A stretch of 64,000 bases of DNA from Eudorina sp. 2006-703-Eu-15 (taxonomy: Eukaryota > Chlorophyta > Chlorophyceae > Chlamydomonadales > Volvocaceae): positions 1-64,000 of the forward strand of contig BDSI01000153.1 in the NCBI GenBank assembly GCA_003117195.1, given 5' to 3'. A model generated the notes under the pieces. That model did not search any database and was not told the DNA's origin. It was given only the letters and a program-made list of their open reading frames with translations. The translations under genes and the position numbers were made by a program. Below, piece by piece: positions 47,201 through 59,056 of this stretch. Every line of letters begins with the position of its first letter. The first letter of the stretch is position 1.

Positions 47201-50200
47201 TTCTTGATTGCCTGCTTGCCGTGCCCCGCCCCCGTCAGGCCTCCGCAGCGAGCGCAGCACCCAAGCGGCGTGGGCGGCCCCGTAAACAGGACGGCGGGGC
47301 AGCCGAAGAGCCGGCAGCAGCAGTCAGCAACGAACAGGAGGCGGAGGCTGACAATGAGGAGGAAGCGACGGCGGATGATGACGATGACGAACTTGTGGGA
47401 GCGATGGAGCAGGAGCCGGGTACGGTACGGCAAGAGCCGTACGAACCCGCCGTACAGATCAAGCAGGAGTTCTGGGTGCGGAACCTGGGTGAGTGATGTA
47501 CCATGCTGTCCCATTGGGGCGGCGGCCTATGGACGAGCAGACGACGGCATGCTGCCTTACCCTGTCATGCCCTGAACTGTCCTGTCCTGGGATTCGTACC
47601 TTTCTTCACCAGCTCGGGGACATAGCGGGGATGGCAATGGCAACTGGACACGAATTCGATACTGCCATCACTGACAAGTCGCGTCTATGGACGTTTAATT
47701 AATTCCTTACCATCACCACTGCCACCACCACTGCTGCAAACTCGCATGGCATGTTTGCTCAGCTACCTAACTAAAGAAGAAGTCGCCGTGCCCTTGCTGA
47801 AAAGGTGTCCGCCGGCCTATGAAGGTTTTCGTCGGGGCCGCATTAAAGGAAAATCGACGGCTTGCTTGTCGCCCAGGGCTATAACGCGCCGCGTGCCTAA
47901 CGCCGTGCCGCCTTGCACCGGGGCATCAGACACCTCAGTATTGACCAGCTGCACTCCGCCGCGACGACCCCACGTACCCCCACATACCCCCACATGCCCC
48001 CACATACCCCCACATACGGGGCGAGCGTCTCCCTCGCTGTCGCGGCTTCGTGGAGCTCCATGCGACTGGATCAGGTCGCTGATGGGCCCGCAGCTCAAGG
48101 TGCATTTCGTTTGTTAAGGATGGCGATGATTGATGAACTCTTGCCCCCGCAGACGAGCCCGGGTCGGCACCGATGCGCTTCAACCTGGCCTCCCTGGGGC
48201 GCTTCGTGACCATGCAGCAGCCGGCGTGCAGCGAATGGATCAAGGTGCTGGGTCTGGGCGGCAGCCAGGTGCGAGCCACCAAACCCCCCACCCACCCCCA
48301 ACTTGGACTTGCTAGTCCCTACTAGAGTGCAGCGCGCGCGCTTCACCCCTCCCCTCTCCATCTCGACGTTCAGTCTCCTGTACCCTCCACTCTCCATCTC
48401 CACAATGTCTACCAGTTTTCATAGTAGTTGCCTTACCGCTTGTAGTACGAAGATGGGGTCGGGTACCTGCGAGCAGGAAAGTGTGCTTGCTTCCGTGGGA
48501 GGAGGCGAGCCTAGTTACCGACTGGACTATCTGCCGCGGGACAGTATGTGTGGCAGATGTCGCAATGGCAACCTGTCAGTACTGACAATATGAACTCGCG
48601 AAATTCTCTTTCAATCGCGCTCTCCGCCACTTGCCTTCACTCACAACCGTACGGCCCCGCCGTACTCTCTGTCAGCCGAAGACGCTTTCGGCAAATACTA
48701 CAGTTTCCTATACCCTCCACTCTCCATCTCTAGAGACCTAAGCGTCGGGCACCTCGTGAGCGCTACCAGACGGATCCCCCCCCATGTTTCCTGTACGCTG
48801 GTTGTACCGAAAGTAATGGTCATTGGGAATGCCTTTCGCGGTTGCCGTGCATCTGCTTCCTACGGTTGTGTTGTTATGCTATCGTGCTGTGCGACATCCA
48901 CAACACTTGCCGCCGTAACGCGGCCCGCATCCCCCGCCCATGTCAGCGTCCTTGGTTGTCAGATTGTCTCTGACAAGCCAGTCGCTGTACCTTGCTTCCT
49001 TGTCCCCTCCCTGGCAGACATTTGACTACACCGTCGACCCGAGGTACCCCGTGATGGGCCTCAACGAGGACGACTACCTGCACTTCCGGGGTATGTGGCC
49101 GCGCCAAGGACCGTCGACCGCACACGCATACATGCCACGGAGCACGCAGACTTTCACGTGCCGTCCGCGGAACCCTGTACTCGGCATTGTCGATGTTGCG
49201 CGCGTGGGTCTGCTGGCTGGTCGTTGCGGGTTGATCCCGCAGGCGGCCCGGTTCTAAACTCCAAGTGAGCTGCGCCCTCCTCGGTGTCGCAGGCCAGCCG
49301 GTGGACATGACCTACATCGGCGCAGCGGACGCCACCGTCTACCTGTGCCCCGGCAACCGGACGCACTTTGAGTTCATCCAGCGCGCGGGCTTCCGCGACA
49401 TGTTCGTGCAGCAGCCGGCGCTGGATGAGGACCCCGAATACGAGCGCGTGGCATGCATGGGCACCGGATACGTGGCGTCGACAAAAACGTGAGCTCGGGC
49501 ATTGGGTCGTGGCGTCTGATGATGGGAGAGGGTGTTCAAAAGGGCGATTGGGGTCCCTACCAACACCGCAGCTGCGCAGCTGGCTAAAAGGGCGCGGACT
49601 GCGGGGCGTGCGTCAATGCCTGCGCATACATCAACATACAGGGAATCGGCGTAGGTTTCGACATACAAGGGATGGTCAGAACTGGCCACGGTCAGCACTG
49701 CTCTCCCAGCGCAGCGGCGTCGGCACGACGACTTTGCAGCACATGAGAAATGCGCTTCGTGCACCACGGCATGCTTGCATGCGAAAACCGCCCCAGGATT
49801 ATTACCTGCGGCATATCGCTGCATGGGTGCTGTCTTGACGGTGTCTTGTCATTCTCGAACAGTCAGGTCTTGCCTGCACTGTTTCTCGCCAGCGGCTCAC
49901 CAACCTTCCCGTTCACGGGCTCCCGGGGTTTCGCAGGCTCGCGCCGGGCGCTGAGTGGTACGCGCAGTCCATCATCCGCTTCCACGAGCGCTACTGGCGG
50001 CAGCCGATTTTCGGCGACGACTCGATGCCGCCCCTGCCGCCCATTTCTCAGGTGTGTGTTTGTCGCCGTGGCTCGCAAGCCTCGGTCAAGTGGGTTGGTT
50101 GCATCGGGACCCGCGCCGCGCGCAAGGAGTTGCCTGCAGCCGCCTCCTAGACATACCGTATCCAGGCCCCCTCTGGGTACCCAAGGTGGTTAGGTAGGCG

Positions 50201-50451
50201 GGCAGCATGCCGCACCGGCGACAGCCGTGCGCAGGCCGTGTACACGGACGGCGTCGGAGCGTTTTTGAACGATGGCGTTCAAAGGCTTCAGAAGATCCGG
50301 GCGCTCAGCTTCGACCCTCTCCCGCTCCCCTCCCCGACCGGACCCGCAGGAACTCCTCGATGAGGGCGAGGACCGGGACGCGGACGGCGGCGACGCGTAC
50401 GACGGCCTGCCTAGCGACCCTTCGGACCTCGCACCGGATCGGGAGCAGTGA
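44295..50451 (+). CDS. Glucose-6-phosphate 1-epimerase-fold protein, likely inactive, with AT-hook insert
   Basis: Galactose-mutarotase-like fold. Twelve exons, 601 aa: 44295-44530, 44890-44983, 45146-45304 (least certain), 45363-45477, 46255-46400, 46657-46860, 47239-47488, 48153-48268, 49018-49090, 49293-49488, 49937-50051, 50350-50451. Aligned by eye with G6P 1-epimerases: LVVYLYGATIAQW, YDGPDELYQAGVPLR, LLPEHGFADRMMW, VTLRLRDTEETRQLWPHKFE, FNLASLGRF, VLGLGG, VDMTYIGA, GFRDMF, and LAPGAEW near the end. The catalytic His region (ALHTYF in active enzymes) is ASLGRF. The catalytic Glu (CVEAA-like) is CMGTG. So both acid/base residues appear lost. Exons 6-7 insert about 150 mostly acidic residues with an AT-hook (KRRGRPRK). 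Length is twice the usual 300 aa. No frame break. Fold call is good; the new function is unknown. Confidence 0.78.
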
Positions 50452-50877
50452 GGCGGGGCCGACCCGGTTCGGGTCAGAGCACTGGCAACGCCGGTGCAGA
50501 CCCCGCACGGCGGCAGCGTATTGCAACGCTCACCGGCGGAACGTTGCCGGCTGTGTGGAGGCGGAGCGGGGTCGCGGAGGTGCTGTCCTTTCGCTGTCTT
50601 GGTCCTGTTCCTCCAGGGTTCCTCTAGGGGTCCTCCAGACGCGGTTAGCGTTGCTGTGGGTTTGATAGAAGTGACATGTTGAGGGCCGCCTGGCAACGTG
50701 AACGTCCCTCGGTACACCGTTTGTGCCTTGGGGCCTGCGCTTCGCGCTCGGGTGCTTCAGCCAGGAGGCCGCAGTATGACAAAGCAGTGGGGGGGGAGTG
50801 CAAACAGCTTCACGTTGTGGCGGAGATGACGGGGGACGCAGGGATGGCGCAGTCCGTGGATATGTGCTCAGAGCCCG

Positions 50878-50882
50878 TGTAA
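50878..50882 (+). terminator. TGTAA poly(A) signal for epimerase-like gene (candidate)
   Basis: TGTAA 427 nt after the stop codon; a plausible algal 3' UTR length. Confidence 0.45.
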
Positions 50883-51159
50883 CGCGTGCTGTGAGGCATG
50901 TTGCAGCGATAATGTCCTGCGCCGAGAGCGGCGGCCAAGTCCGTGCGGAATGATGCCCACCCTCCCAAACCGAGAGCTGCAAACCGAACCATTCCGAGCA
51001 CGTGCCCCTCAAGTACAAGGGAATCAATGGCCCGTCGTTTCCTTGCGCAGCACTTTCGGATCCAGGCACGATAGACTGCGTTCCCTGGACCACCGACCTT
51101 CCTCGCCGCCTTCGCCATATACCGCCATATACCGCCTGAAGCCCTGCTCCCCGCACACG

Positions 51160-51235
51160 CGGAGATGCAGTGCTGTCATCGTGTCATGCCGTCTGGTGTC
51201 CCGCGGTTCGAATCCCGATCCCCTTCCAGCCACGT
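51160..51235 (+). repeat. tRNA-like/SINE-like B-box segment
   Basis: GCGGTTCGAATCCC (from about 51203) matches the RNA polymerase III B box. An acceptor-like CCTTCCAGCCA follows. A full cloverleaf cannot be drawn, so a degenerate tRNA-derived SINE is likelier than a tRNA gene. Confidence 0.35.
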
Positions 51236-52677
51236 GATTCGGCGGGTCTGCCGCGGTTTCCAGGAAAGGCAATGCTGGCGCACTTGTAACCTGGTGTGTT
51301 GGCCGGTACGGCTGCAGGACCCACCCTGACCCCGACAGGCCGACCCATGTCGTACAGGACCCCGCCCTTGCCCTCCCCCTCTCAAAAACCAGTTGCTCGT
51401 TGGTCATCGCTGATCGCGTAGGCTCAGGGGACACGCACACTGAGGCTCTCTGAGGGTTAGATGACCACCTGAGCCGGCACCTCGAGCAGCCACTTGCTTG
51501 CTTGCTTGCCTGCGCCATGAAGACATCATAGCTGTATGTGCGTTGTATATCCCTACCAATTCCGCCACCGTGGCTGCCTGTGTGCTGTCTTACGAGTGCC
51601 GCCGGGGCCTGTCTCCAACGCACTCCAGATGCGCTGCTTCTGCATCCATCCCCTCACTAAACCAAACGTGGGCCCGTGGAGCCCCGCCCGCCCCGTCCCT
51701 GGGCTAACCTGAGTCGCACTCCTAGCATTTGTACATGTGTGCCAGCCCGCATCCCCCATAGTGGTGCTGCTTTGGCGGGGGTTGTGTAGTCCGCTAGTCC
51801 CCGTCCCCTGCCTGGTATCTGCCGCGCCTGCAAATGGTCACGTTTATTGTTCCATTTCACCCGGCACGGATATTGTTCCATCTCATCCGGCATGGAGATC
51901 GGCTCCAATGGCATACACACGTGCAGAGGGCCAAAATACAATGCATGCCACAGAGGGCCAAACAAGCAACATTGCGCGCCCAATTCACGCATGATGCAGC
52001 AGTTGCGGCATGTAACCGTAAAAATAGTGCGATTCTAGCAGGTAGTTGTACCGCGGGCCGGCTCGGAAGCTACGTTACCTGACTGCAGTAGTGACGCACA
52101 CAAGACGTTGGCGGTTGTCGGCAGGCGCGCGAGTGGGAGTGGCCGAATGACCAGTTGGGCATGCACGCGTGTGGGCAGCTGCGACAGAGTACGGCGGAGC
52201 TCGGCTGCGGCTGGCGGTTGACGCGGCGTGCGAGTGGGAGTGCATGCGCAGTCGTGCGCGCACCTCGAGGACAGCTGCGTGTCAGCTGCATGTGAAATGC
52301 GAACTCAAGAGAGACGCATGGATGGAGCTGACCCTGTTTCCATGAGCTGCCTATGGGCGTACATGGTTTCACACGGTTGACATTCGGACCTGCCTGAAGA
52401 AGCCGAAACTGGCGAGGGACTGATTGTGGTGTTACAGAGCGAGGGGACGACCTGAATGCACAAGCATACATGTGACAAACCTCCCGCGACCGATTCCGCG
52501 CACAGCAAGTCCCAGCCAAGCCGGAGCTCGCCAGAGCACCGACACTTGCATGAGTTAAGGACGTGAAGGTGGCTCGGCATCACGATATTTGGATTCGTAT
52601 TGTCCGTGTGCAAGTAGTCCCGGGTAGGTAGCTGTCATGCCTGCCTAATTCCGACACCTGTCACGACATCTGCCCCC

Positions 52678-52767
52678 CAGCGGTTTCCTTCAACGACGGA
52701 GAGCAGTCATACGGCCTGACGGCTGTCAGGCTGTATGACTGCTTGACCGGCTTGAAGGAAACCGCTG
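52678..52767. repeat. Foldback hairpin with 43-nt arms
   Basis: Arm 52678-52720 pairs with 52725-52767: 16 bp (CAGCGGTTTCCTTCAA), a nine-nt internal loop, then 18 bp with one mismatch, and a GGCT terminal loop. It lies about 100 bp past the 3' end of the minus-strand fragment gene. Confidence 0.9.
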
Positions 52768-52869
52768 CCTAGGGAAGACTAAGCCCCTCTCCGATGCACC
52801 GTTGGCCTGCGCACCCCGAAGGCCTGAGCAACTCAGTACAGCGGCTTCTGCATGACGACACCACCACCA

Positions 52870-53569
52870 TCACTCGGCGTACGACGAAGACGCCCTCGAC
52901 TTGACCAGGCTGGATTTGCTGAGCCGTTCCCCCTGCTCCACTGCCTCTGCTGCTTTCTCAAGCGCCAACTGCACCTCCGGAGTAGCGTAGACGGTCAGCG
53001 GCCCCAGGCTGTACATGTTCAGCAGCTTCCGGTCGCGGGTGAGAGGGTTGGACGGGTCCGACGTCACCTCCACGCGTGCCGCCTCGTCTTTTGCTGCTTT
53101 GGCAAACGCCGCATTCATCTCTACGGCAGGGGCGTGGACTGGCAGCTCTGTCTTGCGAAGCGCTTCAGTGTTTGCTTGCTCGCCTCGTCTTCAGTCTTGA
53201 GCAGGAGCGTGAACTCCGAGCACGATGTCGACGCGTGCCTGACCTCGCCCCTGATCCACGCGTCAACATGAAGGAGATGTAACCGTTCACGGACGTCCGT
53301 GGACGACATGCGAGCATGGGTTTCACCCCAGCACGGTTACATGACATTACGGACCCCTGAGTGTTACTTTAAAAGCATGCCTGGGATCTACCTAACCAGC
53401 AAGCAGGCATCATTCACTAAGGGGGCAGGTCGGCATGATAGGTCTTTGGGTGCCCACCTGAATCCGTTGGACTTCGCGTGAGAGACAAGCCTCATGGCCA
53501 CGTTGACACCATTGTGCAGCGTGAAGCTGATGCAGTAGAGGGTGGACGGGAAGAGGTCCTCCAAAAAGC
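52870..53569 (-). pseudogene. C-terminal exons of an unrecognised gene, one frame break
   Basis: The exon at 53569-53458 (acceptor CTGCAG, donor GTGGGC) encodes FLEDLFPSTLYCISFTLHNG and continues to KSNGFR. The terminal exon, from about 53310 to the stop at 52872-52870, encodes VRERLHLLHVDAWIRGEV, then TLLLKTEDEASKQT. After an apparent single-base loss near 53156 it continues as EALRKTELPVHAPAVEMNAA and on to SRASSSYAE. The composition (charged, Ala/Glu-rich helices) and long open frames on both sides of the break look coding. I do not recognise the family. The frame break could be decay or a sequence error. Further upstream pieces on the same strand may belong to the same gene. Confidence 0.45.
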
Positions 53570-56500
53570 CTGCAGGGCAAAGGACGCGTGAGGCCCTTGG
53601 TCCCCTGCTAGGCCTGTCGTGCACCGTTGATGGTCGTGCAATTTGCGGGCATAAGTCGTTATAATTAACAGGAAGAACAGTTGGATATTTCGGTAGACAA
53701 CGGTCTTAGTTGTCTCGTCCTTATGTCAGGTAACTTTCTCGTTGGGATCGGTTGCTCGTCCCATCTCTGCTCTACCTAGGTGCGAGCGCTGCCTGTTGGC
53801 AGCGCTTCGCCTGGTCAATTCGACAGGACGATTGAATGTTATAAAGGCTGTAACACATTGCCTCTACTGCATTCGGCGGCTGCGCCGCCAGCGTCCGGCC
53901 CAGGCCGACCAACAATGTATCTTCGGCGGCTCTAGTGCGGCGCCGGCCAGGCCTGATCAACCTGGCCGGCAGTCGTCATTATCTGCCTCACATAGTAGCT
54001 TCAGTCATTAGCCAAAGTATTGTGTCTGCACTGAACAGCTAGGCTCAGGATTAGGGAGAAGGAGCGCGGCCTCGCCACAACGGTCAGGCCTCGGGGCCAG
54101 CATTGGATATAACAAGCCCGAGTTATAGTCCAGCTGCTGTCGCGCACGCCCCGCGCGAGTCCACACCAGGCGAAGCGCGCTTGTCACTGAGACAAGCGCT
54201 TGCGGAATGTGACCCGTCGGTAGGCTAGCCACCGGGTGGCGCGTGCAGCCGAGCACGGTTGAGCGGCCATCGTGGAAATGTGCCTTGCTGCGTGCAGGTT
54301 GGCGGCATGTAGTGTCTCAGTTCGGGACCACGCTGACTGTGCAGGAATCATGACCTCGCATGGCTTCGAACTTTGCTGACCCATGCGGGAAGCGAGCGTG
54401 CCGTATCCCAGTGCGGAGGCTGCGCCCATTCCTCGTGCGGTTGCGGTTGTCTAGTGTTTGTCTTATGTCGTGTGTCGCCGCCGCTCGGTTCGCCGAATGG
54501 CGGGGGCCCCGTCGGGGTGTCCGTTTTGAGGGTGTGCCGTAGTGTGTATTCTCATAGCGTGAGCCGCGTGACTGGCCTCCCATTGGTGCGGATTCCAGAC
54601 GTGGTGGTCGGAGGACCCTTTTGCTCCTGAGGTCGTGAATGCACACCTCCCTCGCCAGCTTTGCTAGCTGCGTTCGGGGGGGGGAGTCCACACACCCAGT
54701 GTCGGGGACGTAACGCTGCCGTTAGCTGCACATGACAGGCCCTCCTCAACAATACTACGCAAGCCCGGCCTATGCTGCGACTGGGCAAGGGTAACATCGT
54801 AGGCATTGCGGCTTGCAACGCTGCAACGTGCCCCCACAAGCAATCTCAATTTCCTCGAATGACAGTCCTAGCTGCGGGGTCTTCAACCTCCTTGTTGGGA
54901 AGCCCACCGCTGAGGCTCCCTGACCCGCGCCAGGCAGTTGTGTACCTAGCAACCAACAACAAGTTGACAGCACCTACCAGCATCGATCGTGCCTCTTGAG
55001 CTCTGCCCTGCCGCCACGCCTGCAATACGGAAGCGGTCAGGGGGACCATGTAGGTGAGTGATTGCACGCCAGGCATCATGACCGCCGCTTACAACTGCTG
55101 GCATGACACGTCAGGATGACATTAGGCCTAGTTGTGTGCCCGTGCAGCATGTAAATGCCCACCAGCAGCTGTCGGCGGCCAGTCTGCAGGAGAGGCAGCA
55201 CGGATCCCTGGAGATGTCAGCAATCAGGCGCCACTGGGGCTCGGGCAGCTCTAGCAGAGGTGGAATCGGCAGCTGTTCAACCACCGCGGGCCCCTAGTGG
55301 TTTTTCTCAGGTCAATCGCCTTTCACACAGACCCCTGATGTATGGGAGCGGGGAAGGGGAATGCCGGGATTTGCGAGTGCTTGTTGCCCTACCTTCCGGA
55401 CCTCAGCAATGCCGTGCCGTTCCGTTCAGACTGCCAACTTTGCGGGGTTGAGCGAGTGTGTCCGAGTAGCCCATGCGACCAGAGTCGTCTTTTCCGGCGG
55501 GAGATCGAGCCAAGACGGAACCCGTTGTGAGGTTGGCAGAGAGCCCATGTGGGCGTGAGCAGCTCGGCGTACGTGAAGCCAAGCAAGTCCATCTCGGGGT
55601 TGCTGAGTGCGGTGGCTGGTGGACTGGGTAGTGTTCCTCTGGAGGCGCCCACCATCGGGTGGGTGGCGGGTTCGACTCCCGCGAACAAGCCCTCGGACAC
55701 TGGCAATACAAGACGGGGTTTGTTGTGGAAGAGCTGCTTTGGCGCTGGGGTTGGAGATATGGACTTTCGACGAATGCGAGTCTCACCCTCCCGAGGTTGT
55801 AACTCGGCGCATATAAATATGTAGGATGCTGAAGGACTGCGAGCTGATGAATGTGAAGGATCGTGAGGGAGTGTGAAGCATAGTGAAGGAGTGCCAAGGA
55901 TTGAGAAGGATTGTGGCTGGTGCAAGGCTGTGGACGACCCACACGCAAGCAAGCAATAAGCCGGGCCACCGGCTCTACCTCAATGCTGCACGTCAGCTAC
56001 GGTACCTCATCGGCTTGCACTCGCCTCCCACATCACCAACCAGTCAACAATCCATCCGGTGGTCGGCCGTTGTGTTCCGGTGCAGTCAGTCACTCTTACC
56101 TACCGGTGTACGTAGGCGATGTACGAGCGATGGTGCGTGCATGTGTTTGAATTAACCGCGTGGCCGCCATCTGGCCGCCAGGGACGTACGCGGACGTGGA
56201 CGTGACTCTGGCCATCCTCCATCCGTGTCAATGGCTTACATCACACGTCGGCCAACTGTGGTAAGCCGACCGATGGGACGGTTGCTGCAGACATGGCGAC
56301 CAGTACGCATAATGTGGCTAGGTAGTAGCTGTAGGCAGCCGTTACGGCAGCGCTTGTCCTGCGTCGCTTGCAGGCAGGAAGGATGACGTCAGGACGGCTG
56401 GCTTGGTTGCCTCCGCTTCACACATGGTTGTGTTTGCGGTCTGGTTCGGGTTCAGGAGATTCAGGTTTAGGGTCGGGGTCGGGGTCGGAGTGGTGGCTTC

Positions 56501-57113
56501 CTTGGTCTCGTGGACCTCTGAGAGACAGAGGCCCGGCTGCAGCACCACCGGGCGGTGACTATCAGTACTTGTACTGCAGCACGCGGCGCTTTGCCTACCT
56601 GTGGCTGGGCTGTGCTCCCTTTCGGGCGGATGCAGAAGTGTGGTTTGTTTTACTGGCCTTTTCGGTTCCCCGCTTTTTATCGTTACTGTGAACCGGTCGT
56701 GCGCTTCCCTAATTTCATTCGCCCTGGCTCCTTCACTCCTCATGGGCCGGCCATTTACCACATTCCCCGAGCGCTGCGTCATCCTGTGTCGGCGGGATCG
56801 GTCCTCTGTTGACAGCGAGCCGCACCGCCCCCACGAACCCACGCTACCACCAAGCGCATTCGTCTTCGAATGCCGTACCGTATACGGTGCGTTTGTCGCT
56901 CGCACCGGCGCCATCATGACCCGTTCCGCGCGTCGCGAGCTCGCGACTCATCACCGCTCCCCCCAACCGCGCCAAAGCGCCACAGTCCTCCCCGCAGCCC
57001 CACTTCCCCCTGGCAAGCACGCCGCCAAAGCCCTTCGTTGATGCCCCGCGCCGTCTGCAACCTAGCCCTACCGGGTTGCAATATCACCTCCCCGGGCGGA
57101 CACCTCCCCTCAC
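53570..57113. other. Region with scattered minus-strand coding-like fragments
   Basis: On the minus strand, possible exon pieces are: 55270-55140 (LPIPPLLELPEPQWRLIADI, then in another frame VLPLLQTGRRQLLVGIYMLH), 55018-54977 (AWRQGRAQEARSML between an AG acceptor and GTAGGT), 54876-54785 (LSFEEIEIACGGTLQRC), and about 55605-55555 (NPEMDLLGFTYAELL). They could be exons of one gene running from 57382 to 52870. No complete, frame-consistent model could be built. The rest looks non-coding. Confidence 0.3.
55615..55690 (+). repeat. tRNA-like/SINE-like B-box segment
   Basis: GCGGGTTCGACTCCCGC (55666-55682) forms a perfect T-arm. TGGCTGGTGGACTGG (55613-55627) resembles an A box. The acceptor stem does not pair, so this is not called a tRNA gene. 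Confidence 0.35.
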
Positions 57114-57382
57114 CTTAATGTCCCCGACAGCAGGGGCAGATCCAGGAACGCGTGCTCATCGCCGCCGCTGCCAACACCGGCCAAAGGGAAGGAGACGGAC
57201 GGCGCTGGCGCTGATGCTGCCGCTGATGCTGCCGCTGATGCTGCCGCTGATGACGCTAACGCCTCGCAGACCTGCCGAGCTAGCTCAAGCGCCTGTCGCT
57301 CCGAAGAGTCCAGCACCAGTGCCGCGGCTCTGGAGCCACCTGGGCCGGTGTCGTACACGTCCGGAAATACGGTCCGCAAAGC
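57114..57382 (-). CDS. Candidate exon of an unrecognised minus-strand gene
   Basis: 89 codons between a CAG acceptor (57383) and a GTGAGG donor (57113). It starts ALRTVFPDVYDTGPGGSRAA, followed by a helical stretch (SSERQALELARQVCEAL), a 12-bp repeat encoding SAAASAAASAAAS, and ends LDLPLLSGTL. It may be an upstream exon of the broken gene ending at 52870. Family not recognised. Confidence 0.35.
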
Positions 57383-58376
57383 CTGCGTAGAGAGGATGCA
57401 ACGGCGAGATAGAGGTCGGTGGTGGATCAGCGCAGCGTGAGCCGTGGGGGCCACAGCCAAGGGCGCAGGCGGATTTGTGGGGGCCCTTGCAATCCTTGAG
57501 CAACGGCAGAGCAACGGCAGAGCCTGCACGTGAAGGAGCAAAAACAGAGCTTAACGGGCTGACACATCCAAAAATTTTGGGGGTGACCCTGGTGGCTGCG
57601 AAACATGGAGAATGCCGGGGTTGAGGGGCGGTGAGAACCCCCCGCGGGTGATGGAGGGTGCGTGCGCAGTCCTTGGTAGAGGTGGATGAGATGAGGTGCC
57701 TACGAACTATCCGGAAGCTATCCCGTTAGGCGCCCGGTCGAGTCTCAGGGTCCACCTTGTACCGGTTACAAAAAATGTAGCAAATAAAGTTTCAGGGATG
57801 GGAAAGAGTTATCCAGCGCTCATCCACTGTCATCCATGTACTTGCACAGGCCGCGTGCAATAACCTGACGCGCGTACACCAAACACGCCGTACCTTATCA
57901 GGTAACCAAGGTTCAACATATGCACAATGCTAATACACTTGCGCGGCGATGCTCGCGGCCCAAATGCCTTCGCGAGTACGCACTGAAATTGGATAACTCA
58001 AGGGTCCGGATGCCTGTACCAGATGACTGTGAAAGGTGCGGCCTCAACGTTGTACAGCCTAATATTTATTTCTACAAGGTGTTTTTCCTTGCAGAAGGTT
58101 AAAAGGCAACGCATCACGTATGACGACGACCAAATGTTTTAACTATAACTATAAATCATTACTAAAAAATAACGAGTTTTTTATGCATAAAATTATCGCA
58201 TGGCCACGCGCTCGGAATCTGAAGGCACCGTGTTCTGCGCATAGCCGTTGTGATGCTGGTAATTTTTATGTCTTTAACCTGTATTCTGCAATGCGCCCTG
58301 CCAACCACCAGACCTGAAACCTTGCACCGCAGGCTCACCAATTACCGTATCAGCTGACTAATTAACCGACCGTAAT
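57383..58376. other. Intergenic, no gene seen
   Basis: AT-rich from about 57740 on. The only frame of note, 57920-58102 (+, 60 aa), has two CxxC-like cysteine pairs but no recognised family. Confidence 0.4.
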
Positions 58377-59056
58377 AGGCCCGTTTCTATGGGCTTCGGA
58401 CGGCCCGAAACCAATCCTACGGATTCCTACGGGGGTCCTACGAAGGCGGTTATGCCACCTACGGCGTAGGACTTCCTACGGCCAATTTTCCGCATAGGAC
58501 TTTTGGAGTCCCGAAGGAGTTCGGTGATGGATCTAGTGGAGCTAGTGGAGCAACTCATTGCGCCCTTGTTCTGTGATTTTGAGATTATCAATGCCGTTGT
58601 CAGAACGCGGCCTTTCTATTGGTAACTTCGCAGGATGGTTATCCACCGCGGTAAACATGTAAATCAAAATTTATTTCACATTCCCTCGCAACAATTATTT
58701 TGTATGGTATAATCAGTCACCTGCTTAGCGTTGCGTGCCCGCTGACAGCGCCATGGAGAACTTAGAGCCAAAGTTGATGTCACCCAAACAACGTGAACGT
58801 TAATACAATCATAGAAATGACAGTCCCCATTTATCATTAAGGATAGAGCATCTGCACAGGGTAAGATCGGTACACATCCTTCAAAGAGTATCACGGTCTT
58901 TGTTATTGCTAGCTACACCGAGTATTTAGAAGCATGCGAATTTGGCTTGGTTCCAGACTGGTTTCGGGCTTCCATAGGAACAGTGCTGCTAAGCTACGAG
59001 CAGTACCACGTAGGTCCCCGTAGGAGTGTCCGAAACCAAATCCCATAGAAACGGGC
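58377..59056. mobile_element. 680-bp non-autonomous inverted-repeat element
   Basis: Left end GGCCCGTTTCTATGGG (58378-58393) is matched in inverse at the right end, CCCATAGAAACGGGC (59042-59056). GTAAT flanks both sides (58372-58376 and 59057-59061), a candidate 5-bp target-site duplication. CCTACGG motifs cluster next to both ends in mirror orientation, as in subterminal repeats of DNA transposons. The interior is AT-rich without a transposase frame. This is a MITE-like element; the superfamily cannot be told. Confidence 0.75.

Larger units (their letters stand above)
50452..52869. other. 2.4-kb convergent intergenic region
   Basis: No gene is recognised. It holds the 3' UTR of the epimerase-like gene (TGTAA at 50878), a SINE-like B-box segment near 51206, an imperfect 32-bp duplication around 51848-51900 (TTGTTCCAT, then CCGGCA), and a foldback at 52678-52767. 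Confidence 0.45.

Noticed and set aside
55615..55690. A functional tRNA gene
   Set aside because: T-arm and A-box-like parts are present, but the acceptor and anticodon stems do not pair.
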